A stretch of DNA of 39,574 bases from CAG-492 sp035388585 (lineage in GTDB: Bacteria; Bacillota; Clostridia; TANB77; CAG-508), in assembly GCA_035388585.1 (NCBI GenBank), contig DAOOQE010000011.1, positions 1 through 39,574 of the forward strand, given 5' to 3'. Positions 9,472-17,420 of the stretch are shown here, piece by piece. Each line of letters begins with the position of its first letter. Position 1 is the first letter of the stretch. Made by a program: the position numbers and the translations under genes. Under the pieces are notes generated by a model. That model did not search any database. It was not told the DNA's origin and saw only the letters and a list, made by a program, of their open reading frames with translations.

Positions 9472-11443
9472 ATGAGTTATAAAACAGATAAAGTCGTAAG
9501 TACTATAAAAAAGAATATATGGGTCTATATTACACTATGGCTAATAATAGCCATAGTATTAGTTGCGCCTGTAGTTTATACATATGTAAACACTAATATT
9601 AATGGAAGTATACAAGCAACCAGTTTTATAGATGAATTAGTACCAGCAATTCTAAAATTTACTACAATAACGGAAATGGGACAACAAGAATATAGTAACA
9701 CATTTTTAAAAATATTCGGAATATATACATTATGGTATGCAATAACAATAGGAATGAGTATATCTAAAATACTGCCTAAAAGCGAGTATGATAAAAAAGA
9801 ACATGGATCAAGTGATTGGTGTGAAAATGGAGAGCAATATAAAATATTAAGTAATAAAAATGGGATTTTACTGGCAAAAGAAAACTATTTGCCATTAGAT
9901 AAAAGAGGAAACTTAAATGTACTTATAGTAGGACGGATCTGGTACAGGTAAATCTTCGAGTTATTCAATACCAAATGCATATCAATTATTAGGTTCATAT
10001 GTTTTTACAGATCCTAAAGGAGAATTATATGATAAAACAGCAGGGTATATGAAAAAAAATGGATATAATGTAAAAGTACTAAATTTAGTTAATCCTGTAA
10101 ATAGCGATGGATACAATCCATTAGCACATATAAATAGTGAATTAGATGTAGATGTTATTGCAAATACAATAGTAAAAGGACAAAAATCAGATAGTTCTTC
10201 AAGTGATCCATATTGGGATGATATGGCAGAAATGTTATTAAAATCATTGATATATTACTTGATAGCAGTAAGGCCACCAGAAGAACAAAATCTTGCAAGT
10301 TGTGCTGAAATGGTAAGAGCTGCAAATACAAGTGGAGGGAATAATCTTTTATCTGAATTAATAGGAGCTCTTCCATATGACCATCCAGCTAGAATGTATT
10401 ATAAATCAATAGAAATTGCGCCAGAAAAAACATATGGATCAATATTGAGTTCATTACAATCAAAACTTGGAAAATTTGATTCAAAAGAAATTGCAGAAGT
10501 AACTTCAACAGATACAATAAGTTTTGATGAAATTGCAAAAAAGAAGACAGCATTATATGTTATATCATCTGATACGCACACTGCATACGATTTTTTATTA
10601 ACTATATTTTTCTCTCAAATGATTCAACAATTATATGATATTGCAGATAAAAATGGTGGGAAACTTCAGGTGCCAGCTTTTTTTATACTAGATGAGTTTG
10701 TAAATATAGGAAGAATACCAGATTTTGACAAAAAAATCTCAACAAGTAGAAGTAGAGGAATATCATTTAGTGTAATATTACAAAATTTAGAGCAATTAGA
10801 ATCAGTATATGAAAAATCACATGAGACTATTAAAGGAAATTGTGATACACATATATTTTTAGGAAGTAACTCTTATAAAACTGTTGAATTTTTCTCAAAA
10901 GCATTGGGAGAAAAAACAATAATTAGAAAAAGTACAACTGTAAATAAGGATAAAAATAAGAAGAAATCTGGAACAAGTGATTCAGATCAAATTCTTGGAA
11001 GAGCCTTAATGACACCAGATGAATTAAGAAGAATGCCAAATGATGATTGTATAATTTTTGAAACTGGTTTAAAACCAATTAAGGCAGAAAAGTTTTATTA
11101 TTTTGAAAGTCCAATGGTAAAAAAATTGGAAGAATTCAAATTAAATCATAACAATTTTGATAGTGGGCATAGAGGAGAATGGAGAAAATTTAATCCTGTT
11201 AATCCTTATACATCAAAAGATGGAGGAAGTAAAAGAGATTTAAAGGTTGAATCATTAGATGATTTGTTTGATGAAAAAGACTTTGATGATGACATTTTAC
11301 CAGTAGAAGAGGCTACTGAAGTTACAGCAAAACATAATATTATAGATGAAGATAATTTTAGTGAAATATATAGTGAACAAGCACAAAAAGATATTCAGAA
11401 AGAACTTGAAGCTAAATTTGATGAATTATTTGGACCATTATAA
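9472..11443 (+). pseudogene. VirD4/TraG-family type IV coupling protein, frameshifted in the Walker A motif
   Basis: Proteins of this family are membrane-anchored ATPases that hand DNA-protein substrates to a conjugative type IV secretion channel. The first frame (9472-9951) has two membrane segments (about residues 15-39 and 83-104) and stops soon after 'LNVLIVG'. Skipping C9934 restores one ~656-residue protein, the usual family length, with Walker A GGSGTGKS at residues 154-161, 'DPYWDDMAEMLLKSL', Walker B 'FFILDEF' (D407, E408) and an acidic tail. The second part reads on to 11443; its first ATG is at 10049. Without the extra base the P-loop is perfect, so this is either a recent inactivating insertion or a base-calling/assembly error. 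Start ATG 9472 has GAAGGAG upstream. No relaxase or other mating-channel gene is visible nearby. Confidence 0.85.
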
Positions 11444-11467
11444 ATTATTAAAAATTTTTTAAATATT

Positions 11468-11501
11468 AAAAGGCAAAACTTAAAAAGTAGTGCCTTTTTT
11501 T
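11468..11501 (+). terminator. Terminator of the coupling-protein operon
   Basis: AAAAGGCA (11468-11475) pairs with TGCCTTTT (11491-11498), with an extra ACTT/AAGT pairing inside the loop and a T7 run. It lies 24 nt after the stop codon. Confidence 0.85.
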
Positions 11502-11673
11502 AGTGTCTAGAAATTTTGGATTTTTTATATTTAGAAAAGTCTATTCCTGAGTAAAAAGAAAAAAATTAATTTATCGGCTTGTATTAGTAGATTAAAAACA
11601 TAAAAAATGAATAATATATAAAGAGTAAAAGTTGCAAATCAAAAAAAATTACTATATAATTCAAATACAAAAG

Positions 11674-11702
11674 TTGTTAAAAAATCAAAAATATGGTATA
11701 CT
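11674..11702 (+). promoter_or_regulatory. Promoter of the M23 peptidase gene
   Basis: TTGTTA (11674-11679), 17-bp spacer, TATACT (11697-11702). The predicted transcription start (~11709) lies downstream of the ATG at 11707, which argues that this ATG is not the translation start. Confidence 0.6.
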
Positions 11703-11733
11703 AGTAATGTTTGATTTGAAAGGAGTGTTTATT

Positions 11734-12717
11734 ATTAGCATTTTAAAAAAGAGTATAATACATTTAAGAACATCAATAAAACTAATAATAATAGTAAGTA
11801 TGTCAATTTTGCTTATAATTGGTGCAGTAGCATTATTTTATAAGCCTATATACAGTGTATATTATAATGAAGAATTTTTAGGGTATTGCGAAAATAAAAG
11901 TGAAATGCAAAAAAAGATTAGTGAATATATACAAAAAGGTTCTGGAGAAAATGTAGCGTTTGTTCAATTAAGTGCTATGCCAGAATATAAGCTTTGCTTA
12001 TTAAAAAAGGATATACAAACAAGTGATGAAAAAATATATAATAATATAATTTCTACAGGAGTTACTTATTACAGATATTACGCTGTTTTATTAGATACAG
12101 AAGAGAAATTCTATGTAGAAACATTTAAAGATGCAGAAGATGTTATATCACAATTAAAAATTAAAAATAGCAATAACATTGATTCTATTACAGTTTCAGA
12201 AAAATATTCTACAGAATTAAAAGCTTTTTCTGGAATTGAAGAATGTGTAGCAGGATTATATGAAAAGAAAATTGTAAAACCAACATATAAAGCAGTAACA
12301 GTTTCATCAAGATCTGGATCTAATATGAGTGGACAAAAAATAGATTTAGGAATAAGTTTGATTAATCCGGTAGAAGGAATCATTTCTTCTCCATATGGTT
12401 GGAGATGGGGAAGAATGCATACAGGAATAGATATTAGAGGAAATACAGGTACACCAATTTATGCAGCAGCAGGTGGGACAGTAGTTTCAGCTGGATATTC
12501 AGGAAGTTATGGAAATTTAGTTGTAATATCTCATGGAAATGGAGTTCAAACATATTATGCTCATGCTAGTGCATTATATGTTTCTGCAGGTCAAACAGTT
12601 TCACAAGGTCAAAATATTGCAGCAAGAGGAAGTACAGGTAGATCTACTGGACCTCATTTACATTTCGAGGTTAGAATAAATGGAACAGCTCAAAATCCTA
12701 GAAATTACGTATATTAA
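11734..12717 (+). CDS. Membrane-anchored M23 (LytM-type) peptidoglycan endopeptidase
   Basis: Zinc metallo-endopeptidases of this family cut peptide cross-bridges in the cell wall. From ATT 11734 the protein has 327 residues: a basic N-terminus, one membrane segment (~residues 18-37, 'LIIIVSMSILLIIGAVAL'), a ~180-residue extracellular region, then the M23 domain from ~residue 215. The zinc and catalytic set is intact: H229 and D233 ('HTGID'), H277 ('YYAHAS'), and H308 and H310 ('HLHFE'). The start is unusual. AAAGGAG at 11719-11725 is 8 nt before ATT 11734; GTG 11725 overlaps that site; ATG 11707 has no Shine-Dalgarno and lies at or before the likely transcription start. It is transcribed alone. 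The order membrane segment, linker, M23 resembles SpoIIQ-like and wall-remodelling enzymes; which of these it is cannot be told from sequence. Confidence 0.88.
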   Translation: MSILKKSIIHLRTSIKLIIIVSMSILLIIGAVALFYKPIYSVYYNEEFLGYCENKSEMQKKISEYIQKGSGENVAFVQLSAMPEYKLCLLKKDIQTSDEKIYNNIISTGVTYYRYYAVLLDTEEKFYVETFKDAEDVISQLKIKNSNNIDSITVSEKYSTELKAFSGIEECVAGLYEKKIVKPTYKAVTVSSRSGSNMSGQKIDLGISLINPVEGIISSPYGWRWGRMHTGIDIRGNTGTPIYAAAGGTVVSAGYSGSYGNLVVISHGNGVQTYYAHASALYVSAGQTVSQGQNIAARGSTGRSTGPHLHFEVRINGTAQNPRNYVY

Positions 12718-12779
12718 AAAATAGAAAAATAAGTAATAAAATCATAATATTTTTATAAATATTAAATAGATTTTTAAAT

Positions 12780-12821
12780 ACCCCTTATGCTATTAAGATT
12801 AATTTTAATAATATAAGGGGT
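12780..12821 (+). terminator. Terminator after the M23 peptidase gene
   Basis: ACCCCTTAT (12780-12788) pairs with ATAAGGGGT (12813-12821), with an inner TATTAA/TTAATA helix. The region after it is T-rich. It separates this gene from the convergent mecA-like gene. Confidence 0.75.
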
Positions 12822-12868
12822 TATTTGTATATTTTCATCTTTTTTTAATGGAAAAGAAATAATTCTAT

Positions 12869-12966
12869 TTATGTATTTAAAATTATTTTTCTGTATTTAG
12901 AAAGTTTGTTTATCAGATTATGTATTTAAAATTATTTTTCCGTATTCAGAAAGCTTGTTTATAAGA
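12869..12966. repeat. 49-bp tandem duplication at the mecA-like 3' end
   Basis: 12869-12917 and 12918-12966 match at all but about four positions. The right copy encodes the last ~15 codons and stop of the minus-strand mecA-like gene, and its left edge coincides with the stop codon. The left copy is a non-coding duplicate. Confidence 0.9.
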
Positions 12967-13601
12967 ATAAAGGAATTATCCACATATGTTGAAAATTCTG
13001 AAATTAAGCAATCAATTTTATGATTAATAATATTATTAAAATACAACTTGTTAATAATTAAGAAGAAATTTTTATTGTATTCATATAAAGTAATTTTGTT
13101 TATTGTTTGGTTATAAAAATCTGTTTTAGAAATTAATGTTTTAAAATCATAATAATCAAAAAAATTTTCAAAACAATAAATTGAGATAGTATTTTGACTT
13201 TTAGAAATAACATCATTTTCTATTAAATCTGTATTAAAAGATTTTCTTAAAGTATTTAAATTGTTTAAAATACTGTTATTAAAATTATCTATAGAATTGT
13301 TTAATTTATTTATGTTTGAAATATTATATGAATTTTTTAAATCCTCTAAATTTGAATCATTTATTTTAGAAACTGTTATAATAAAATCTATATTTCCCAA
13401 CGAAATAATTTCAATTTTTAAATTGTTGATTTTGGTATTAAAACCTGTTGATTTTTCAGCGTTAGTCATTAGTTTTAAAAAAAAATCTTGTGAGCTGAGT
13501 GGATTTGACATAAATGATTGGAAATCTATGTTTTCGTTTTTTAGATCAGAAATATTTAAAATTATTTTTATTTTTTCGTTAGAAATTTTTTTAAAATCCA
13601 T
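12918..13601 (-). CDS. mecA: MecA-family adaptor protein
   Basis: MecA proteins are adaptors that deliver substrates to ClpC/ClpP; in Bacillus the target is ComK. The 227-residue product has the two-part layout of the family. The N-terminal domain has 'ISNEKIKIILNISDL', '..FFLKLMTNAEKSTGF' and 'KIEIISLGNIDFIITVSK'. After an Asn-rich linker (~residues 95-125) comes a C-terminal domain with 'ISIYCFENFFDYYDFKTL', 'LYEYNKNFFLIIN' and a closing 'LSEYGKIILNT', matching the MecA C-terminus. The start is ATG 13601, because GGGGG lies ~9 nt upstream; the in-frame ATG at 13616 would sit within that site. It is highly diverged and Asn/Ile-rich. Its 3' end is part of a tandem duplication, and a perfect DnaA-box 9-mer (12976) lies in its coding region. 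The presence of ComEA at 38644 makes a competence link possible but not shown. Confidence 0.78.
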   Translation of the reverse strand: MDFKKISNEKIKIILNISDLKNENIDFQSFMSNPLSSQDFFLKLMTNAEKSTGFNTKINNLKIEIISLGNIDFIITVSKINDSNLEDLKNSYNISNINKLNNSIDNFNNSILNNLNTLRKSFNTDLIENDVISKSQNTISIYCFENFFDYYDFKTLISKTDFYNQTINKITLYEYNKNFFLIINKLYFNNIINHKIDCLISEFSTYVDNSFILINKLSEYGKIILNT

Positions 13602-13980
13602 ATAATAAACCCCCATATTGTTTTATTGTTTAAATTAATTATATAATATATACAAATAATTTAAAATGGCGAAAATATGGTATTTTTTACAGGTTTTTAC
13701 AATATATTTATATAATTATATATTGTAAAAATAAATTACAGAGCTAATAAGAATTAAGATTTTATTCTACAAAGTTAATACAAGTTTAATTATTCAGACA
13801 AATCATGTTTATTGGATAGTATATAATAATTTAGTTTTTAAATAATATAAAAAGAAAATTAAATTACTGATTTTGAATAATGTTGAATATTGTAGTTTGA
13901 ATAATGTATAATTAATTGTTGACTTTTTTAAAAAAATTTGTTATTATATAAATGCTGTACGAATATAATATATATTAAAT
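13602..13980. other. Intergenic region between mecA-like gene and tRNAs
   Basis: No gene is seen. It holds the divergent upstream regions of the mecA-like gene and the tRNA pair, plus a 13-bp perfect stem (TTTTTACAATATA 13694-13706 with 13719-13731, 12-nt loop). Because both flanks are A/T-runs, that stem could act as a terminator in either direction or be a simple AT palindrome. Confidence 0.5.
13919..13947 (+). promoter_or_regulatory. Promoter of the tRNA-Gly/tRNA-Cys pair
   Basis: TTGACT (13919-13924), 17-bp spacer, TATTAT (13942-13947). Predicted start is ~13954, 27 nt before the first tRNA. Confidence 0.7.
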
Positions 13981-14056
13981 GCGGGAATAGCTCAGTTGAT
14001 AGAGCGCTGCCTTGCCAAGGCAGAGGTCGCGGGTTTGAGCCCCGTTTCCCGCTCCA
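13981..14056 (+). tRNA. tRNA-Gly (anticodon GCC)
   Basis: Full cloverleaf with acceptor GCGGGAA/TTCCCGC, D-stem GCTC/GAGC, anticodon arm CTGCC-TTGCCAA-GGCAG and a normal T-arm. The CCA end is encoded (14054-14056). Confidence 0.97.
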
Positions 14057-14096
14057 ATTATGTTTTTTATATTAGTAACGGTAAAATACATAATAT

Positions 14097-14170
14097 GGCG
14101 CTATGGCCAAGTGGTAAGGCACGAGTCTGCAAAACTCTGATCCCCGGTTCAAATCCGGGTGGCGCCTCCA
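14097..14170 (+). tRNA. tRNA-Cys (anticodon GCA)
   Basis: Acceptor GGCGCTA pairs with TGGCGCC; the anticodon arm GAGT-CTGCAAA-ACTC gives GCA. CCA is encoded (14168-14170). It lies 40 nt after tRNA-Gly and is probably co-transcribed. Confidence 0.97.
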
Positions 14171-14175
14171 AACTC

Positions 14176-14220
14176 AAAACGACAAGGTTTCAATATATTT
14201 TGAAATCATGTCGTTTTTTA
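14176..14220 (+). terminator. Terminator of the tRNA pair
   Basis: AAAACGACA with GGTTTCAA pairs with TTTGAAATC and TGTCGTTTT, followed by a T-run. The stem is long with one small bulge and starts 6 nt after tRNA-Cys. Confidence 0.85.
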
Positions 14221-14256
14221 TTTACATGAAATATAAATATTTAATTATTAATAATT

Positions 14257-14360
14257 TTACAAATATTACAATAAATATAAAAATTTAGTTAGTAATGATT
14301 TTACAAATATTACAATAAATATAAAAATTTAGTTAGTAATATTTTTACAAATATTACAAT
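14257..14360. repeat. 44-bp tandem repeat, about 2.4 units
   Basis: Copies at 14257-14300 and 14301-14344 are nearly identical (TTACAAATATTACAATAAAT...), with a partial third from 14345. The tract lies between the tRNA terminator and the 14456 gene and is otherwise gene-free. Confidence 0.9.
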
Positions 14361-14455
14361 TATATTATATTTTTATTACAAATGAAAAAAATACTTTGAT
14401 TTATGGTATTATTATGCTAGTAAAATATACTAATACAAAAGATAAGAGGTGCCAT

Positions 14456-15073
14456 ATGGTAAGAAGCGATGAGGAAATAACAGAGCTTATAATAAATAAT
14501 TGTAAAACGAAATTTCCAGAGGAATTAATAAAAAAACTAAAAACAAATAGCCAAACATCAAGGTTATCAACTAAATATGAAATTATAGAAAAAGCTATAA
14601 TAGAAAATTTAAATAATAGAAAAATAAATTATACACAAGAACAAGTCGATATAGACACAAGTAGGGCATATATTTATGCTAAAATAATATCAGGTAGATT
14701 TTTAGATATAAGACCAAGAACAGATTCAACCCAAGCAATTGAATATATAATTGCAAATTATGAGGAAGGTTACAAATATATGTTGGAAGCATTGTTTATG
14801 AAACTTTCTATAAATAGTATTTCAAGTTATGTAAAAGGAAAAATTGAAGGGCATACATTTTTTACAAAAATATCTGGTGTAACAAATAGTCAACCAAGTG
14901 AAATAAGGAAAAGCATAAATCAAAATACAATAGAATTAAATAAAATAAAAAATTTACTATTTGAAATCCGAGCTAAAGAAGATGAATTAAGATGGATTGA
15001 TTCTAGAATTCAAAGAAAAAGTTTTCAAAACGAAAGTACATCAAAAAAATATAATTTAAATTTTGCACAGTAG
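14456..15073 (+). CDS. Unrecognised 205-residue helical protein, first gene of an unknown operon
   Basis: No family is recognised. The start is ATG 14456, which has AAGAGGTG 4-5 nt upstream; the longer frame from TTG 14396 has no ribosome site. The product (MVRSDEEITELIINNCKT...) is soluble and predicted mostly helical. It has a central conserved-looking stretch 'TSRAYIYAKIISGRFLDIRP' and a C-terminal helix rich in E/K/R ('EIRAKEDELRWIDSRIQRK') likely to be coiled coil. Its last codons overlap the ribosome site of the next gene, so the two are translationally coupled. A structural or complex-forming role is possible; nothing in the sequence names it. Confidence 0.72.
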   Translation: MVRSDEEITELIINNCKTKFPEELIKKLKTNSQTSRLSTKYEIIEKAIIENLNNRKINYTQEQVDIDTSRAYIYAKIISGRFLDIRPRTDSTQAIEYIIANYEEGYKYMLEALFMKLSINSISSYVKGKIEGHTFFTKISGVTNSQPSEIRKSINQNTIELNKIKNLLFEIRAKEDELRWIDSRIQRKSFQNESTSKKYNLNFAQ

Positions 15074-15086
15074 AGAGGTGAAAAAA

Positions 15087-16571
15087 GTGTACGAACAAAC
15101 AAAAGAAAAGTATTTAACATATAAAAAATATCAACTTGCACAAAAGACGTGGAGCAATATTAACAAAAATAATATAGATGAAATATCAAATCTAATTTAT
15201 AATTTATATAAAAATATTAATGAAAATAATGTAATAACTTCTGGAGCTTCAAATGAGGAAAAAGTTCAAGAAACACAAAATAGATTTGCAGATTTAGGTG
15301 TTTTCATGTTTGATTCAGGGAGTATTAAAGTACTAACACAAAGAAATAATAAAGTATATGAAGGAATGAAATTAAAAGAAAATCCTCTAATAATAACAGA
15401 AAAACAATGTGAAGAATCATTTGCTGTTAAAACAGATGAGCCATTAATAGAAACAAAATTAAGAACAATAGATTGTTCAAACAAAATTATAAAAATGTGT
15501 ATAGCACAAATAGCTAATATAGTTAATATTAATAGTAATGAAAATGAAAATACCTTAGAAACAAAAGATAAAATATTAAAAATAAGAAATTACAATATAA
15601 TTTTAGATACATTACATAAAACTAAGATAATAGAATCCAATGAAGATTTAAAATATTCTAATATGATAACAAAATATGGTTATTTTAACTTAGATAATTT
15701 TTTAGAAGTTACAAATTATCAAAACAAAGAAAAAAATAATAATGAAGAAGATTTTAAAAATTTATCAGATAATAATGAAGATTCATTGGATAATAAAGAG
15801 CATTCATTAAATAATGAAGAAAATTTAATGAAAAATAATGAAGAGAATTTAATAAAAAATAATGAAGAAAATTCATATTCAAAATATAATTCTGAGAATT
15901 TATATTCAAAATATAATGAATTGCTAATAAACACTATTAAAGAAAATACTGAGGAAAAATTTCTTAAAAGTTTTGATTATAAAGAATTTTCAAAATATGT
16001 TACAGCAAAAAAATTAATGGGAAAACTATATGAATATAAAGAAATAGATATAAAAGATGTCTTTATTGAATATGATATGATAAAAAATACAAAAGATGAA
16101 AATAATGTTTTAATAATGGAAAATAAATTAAAAAATATAAATGAAGACAACCATTATAAAAAAATTGAAGTTATACTTAAGGGATATAATCAGCCATTTA
16201 GTATAGGAATATTAAGTAAAACAATAAATAACTTAAAAAATAAATATGGTGCAATTCATCAAAATAATATCAGTCAACATAGAAAAAAATCTATATTAAC
16301 AACTAAACTAAATTATCCGATAAAATCAATTGTAAGCACAATATATAAACAAGATTCTAGTGAGAAAACATTACAATATTTAGAATACTTAGAAGATATA
16401 CAAAATGTAGAAAAGTATAAGCAAAAAATAAAAATAACAAATATAAATAATAGAATAATTCAAATTAATAACAAAGAAAATCAATTAGAGGAATTAAAAA
16501 ATAATAAATTAGATCTTCAAAATGAAGTCAGAATAAAAAATAACGAAAAAGATAATACAAAAGAAAAGTAA
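15087..16571 (+). CDS. Unrecognised 494-residue protein with Asn/Glu-rich central repeats
   Basis: No family is recognised. The GTG at 15087 follows AGAGG by 8 nt; an in-frame TTG at 15063 lies inside the upstream gene and lacks a site. The N-terminal ~210 residues look globular ('RFADLGVFMFDSGSIKVL', 'CSNKIIKMCIAQIANIV'). Residues ~215-275 are degenerate repeats built on 'NNEENL.KNNEEN' and 'SKYN(S)ENLYSKYNELL'. A second globular part follows ('EIDIKDVFIEYDMI', 'LKGYNQPFSIGILSKTI'). The last ~60 residues are a Lys/Asn/Glu coiled coil. No membrane segment is seen. It is the middle gene of a coupled set, 13 nt after the first and 10 nt before the third. Confidence 0.72.
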   Translation: MYEQTKEKYLTYKKYQLAQKTWSNINKNNIDEISNLIYNLYKNINENNVITSGASNEEKVQETQNRFADLGVFMFDSGSIKVLTQRNNKVYEGMKLKENPLIITEKQCEESFAVKTDEPLIETKLRTIDCSNKIIKMCIAQIANIVNINSNENENTLETKDKILKIRNYNIILDTLHKTKIIESNEDLKYSNMITKYGYFNLDNFLEVTNYQNKEKNNNEEDFKNLSDNNEDSLDNKEHSLNNEENLMKNNEENLIKNNEENSYSKYNSENLYSKYNELLINTIKENTEEKFLKSFDYKEFSKYVTAKKLMGKLYEYKEIDIKDVFIEYDMIKNTKDENNVLIMENKLKNINEDNHYKKIEVILKGYNQPFSIGILSKTINNLKNKYGAIHQNNISQHRKKSILTTKLNYPIKSIVSTIYKQDSSEKTLQYLEYLEDIQNVEKYKQKIKITNINNRIIQINNKENQLEELKNNKLDLQNEVRIKNNEKDNTKEK

Positions 16572-16581
16572 GGAGAAAATT

Positions 16582-16965
16582 ATGGATAATTCAAAAAGTC
16601 TAGTTGTACATAAAAAAGGAATATTTCAAAAGATTCAAGATTTAATAAAGAAAATATTTAAAAAAGAGAGCAATTCATCTAAAGAATCTGATTCAGAAAT
16701 GATTAATAATTCAATAGAAAATAATATAGAAATAAAAGAAAATTTTCGAAATGACTTGAAAAAAAACACAAATAATGATATTAAAGAGCTAATAAATAAA
16801 ATCCAAATTGGAGAAGTAGTACTAGAAGATAAACAAGATAATGAATTAAGTGAAATTGAGGAAAAATTAGTAAATTATCTTAAACAACTTGAACAAGAAA
16901 TACAAATTAAAAGAAGTGAAATTAGTTCATTAGAAAAAGCCATAATAACTACAAGTACAAAATAA
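16582..16965 (+). CDS. Unrecognised 127-residue protein, basic amphipathic N-terminus and coiled-coil C-terminus
   Basis: ATG 16582 with AAGGAG upstream, 10 nt after the previous gene. The N-terminus 'GIFQKIQDLIKKIFKKES' forms an amphipathic, strongly basic helix of the kind that can bind membrane or nucleic acid. It is followed by a Ser/Asn/Glu-rich linker and a C-terminal coiled coil ('EEKLVNYLKQLEQEIQIK'). Family unknown. Close spacing suggests it works with the two upstream proteins; three consecutive proteins with coiled coils hint at a multi-subunit assembly, which is inference. Confidence 0.68.
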   Translation: MDNSKSLVVHKKGIFQKIQDLIKKIFKKESNSSKESDSEMINNSIENNIEIKENFRNDLKKNTNNDIKELINKIQIGEVVLEDKQDNELSEIEEKLVNYLKQLEQEIQIKRSEISSLEKAIITTSTK

Positions 16966-17056
16966 TATTATGTATATAAAAAATGCATTAGTGTTTATTA
17001 TAAAAGATTAAAAAAATAATAATTAGAAAAATAAAAGTGAACAGTGAGGGATTTGT

Positions 17057-17371
17057 ATGATTAATAAATCTGAAATAAACATGTTACTAGATGAAAAAAA
17101 ATTTAATAAGGCTTTTGATATTCTATATGATTATTATACAGTACTTATGAGAAAATTAGTCGAAAAAAAAGATATACAATATGATGAAGATGATATGCTT
17201 GTTGATTATATAAGACTAATTGAAAAAAATTTAGAAAAATATAAAGAGCCGATACAAATAATATCTGCTAGTTTTTTTGATGATAGTTTAGATATTGAAT
17301 ACAAGGTTGAAAGTTTACTTGATGAATTAAATTTTTGGGAAGATGTTGTTAGAGGAAAGTTTGAAAATTAA
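17057..17371 (+). CDS. Unrecognised 104-residue acidic helical protein
   Basis: ATG 17057 follows GAGGG. The product is acidic and predicted almost entirely helical ('KAFDILYDYYTVLMRKLV', 'YDEDDMLVDYIRLIEKNL', 'LLDELNFWEDVVRGKF'). It resembles small helical-bundle proteins in outline, but no catalytic motif such as the HEPN R-x4-6-H is present. It is 91 nt after the previous gene, so it may be the last gene of that unit or separate. It ends 2 nt before a long bidirectional terminator. Confidence 0.68.
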   Translation: MINKSEINMLLDEKKFNKAFDILYDYYTVLMRKLVEKKDIQYDEDDMLVDYIRLIEKNLEKYKEPIQIISASFFDDSLDIEYKVESLLDELNFWEDVVRGKFEN

Positions 17372-17373
17372 AA

Positions 17374-17419
17374 AATACACCACATAATTTAGTATTAAAC
17401 ATAAATTATGTGGTGTATT
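17374..17419. terminator. Bidirectional terminator between convergent genes
   Basis: A perfect 18-bp stem (17374-17391 with 17402-17419) has a 10-nt loop. T-rich sequence follows on both strands, best on the minus strand. It sits directly after the ttcA-like stop (minus) and the 17057 gene stop (plus). Confidence 0.9.
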
Positions 17420-17420
17420 A

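Noticed and set aside
9928..9961. Programmed frameshift in the coupling-protein gene
   Set aside because: There is no slippery run at GGACGGATC and no stem; a one-base insertion or error is the simpler explanation.
13261..13605. 114-codon plus-strand frame
   Set aside because: Antisense to the mecA-like gene, whose family motifs and ribosome site are clear.
13694..13731. Riboswitch or T-box ahead of the tRNA genes
   Set aside because: It is only a simple AT stem; no T-box sequence, specifier loop or conserved aptamer motif is seen.
14396..14455. Earlier TTG start for the first gene of the unknown operon
   Set aside because: No Shine-Dalgarno before 14396, while AAGAGGTG precedes ATG 14456.
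17057..17371. HEPN-type toxin
   Set aside because: Helical and acidic, but no R-x4-6-H motif and no convincing antitoxin partner.
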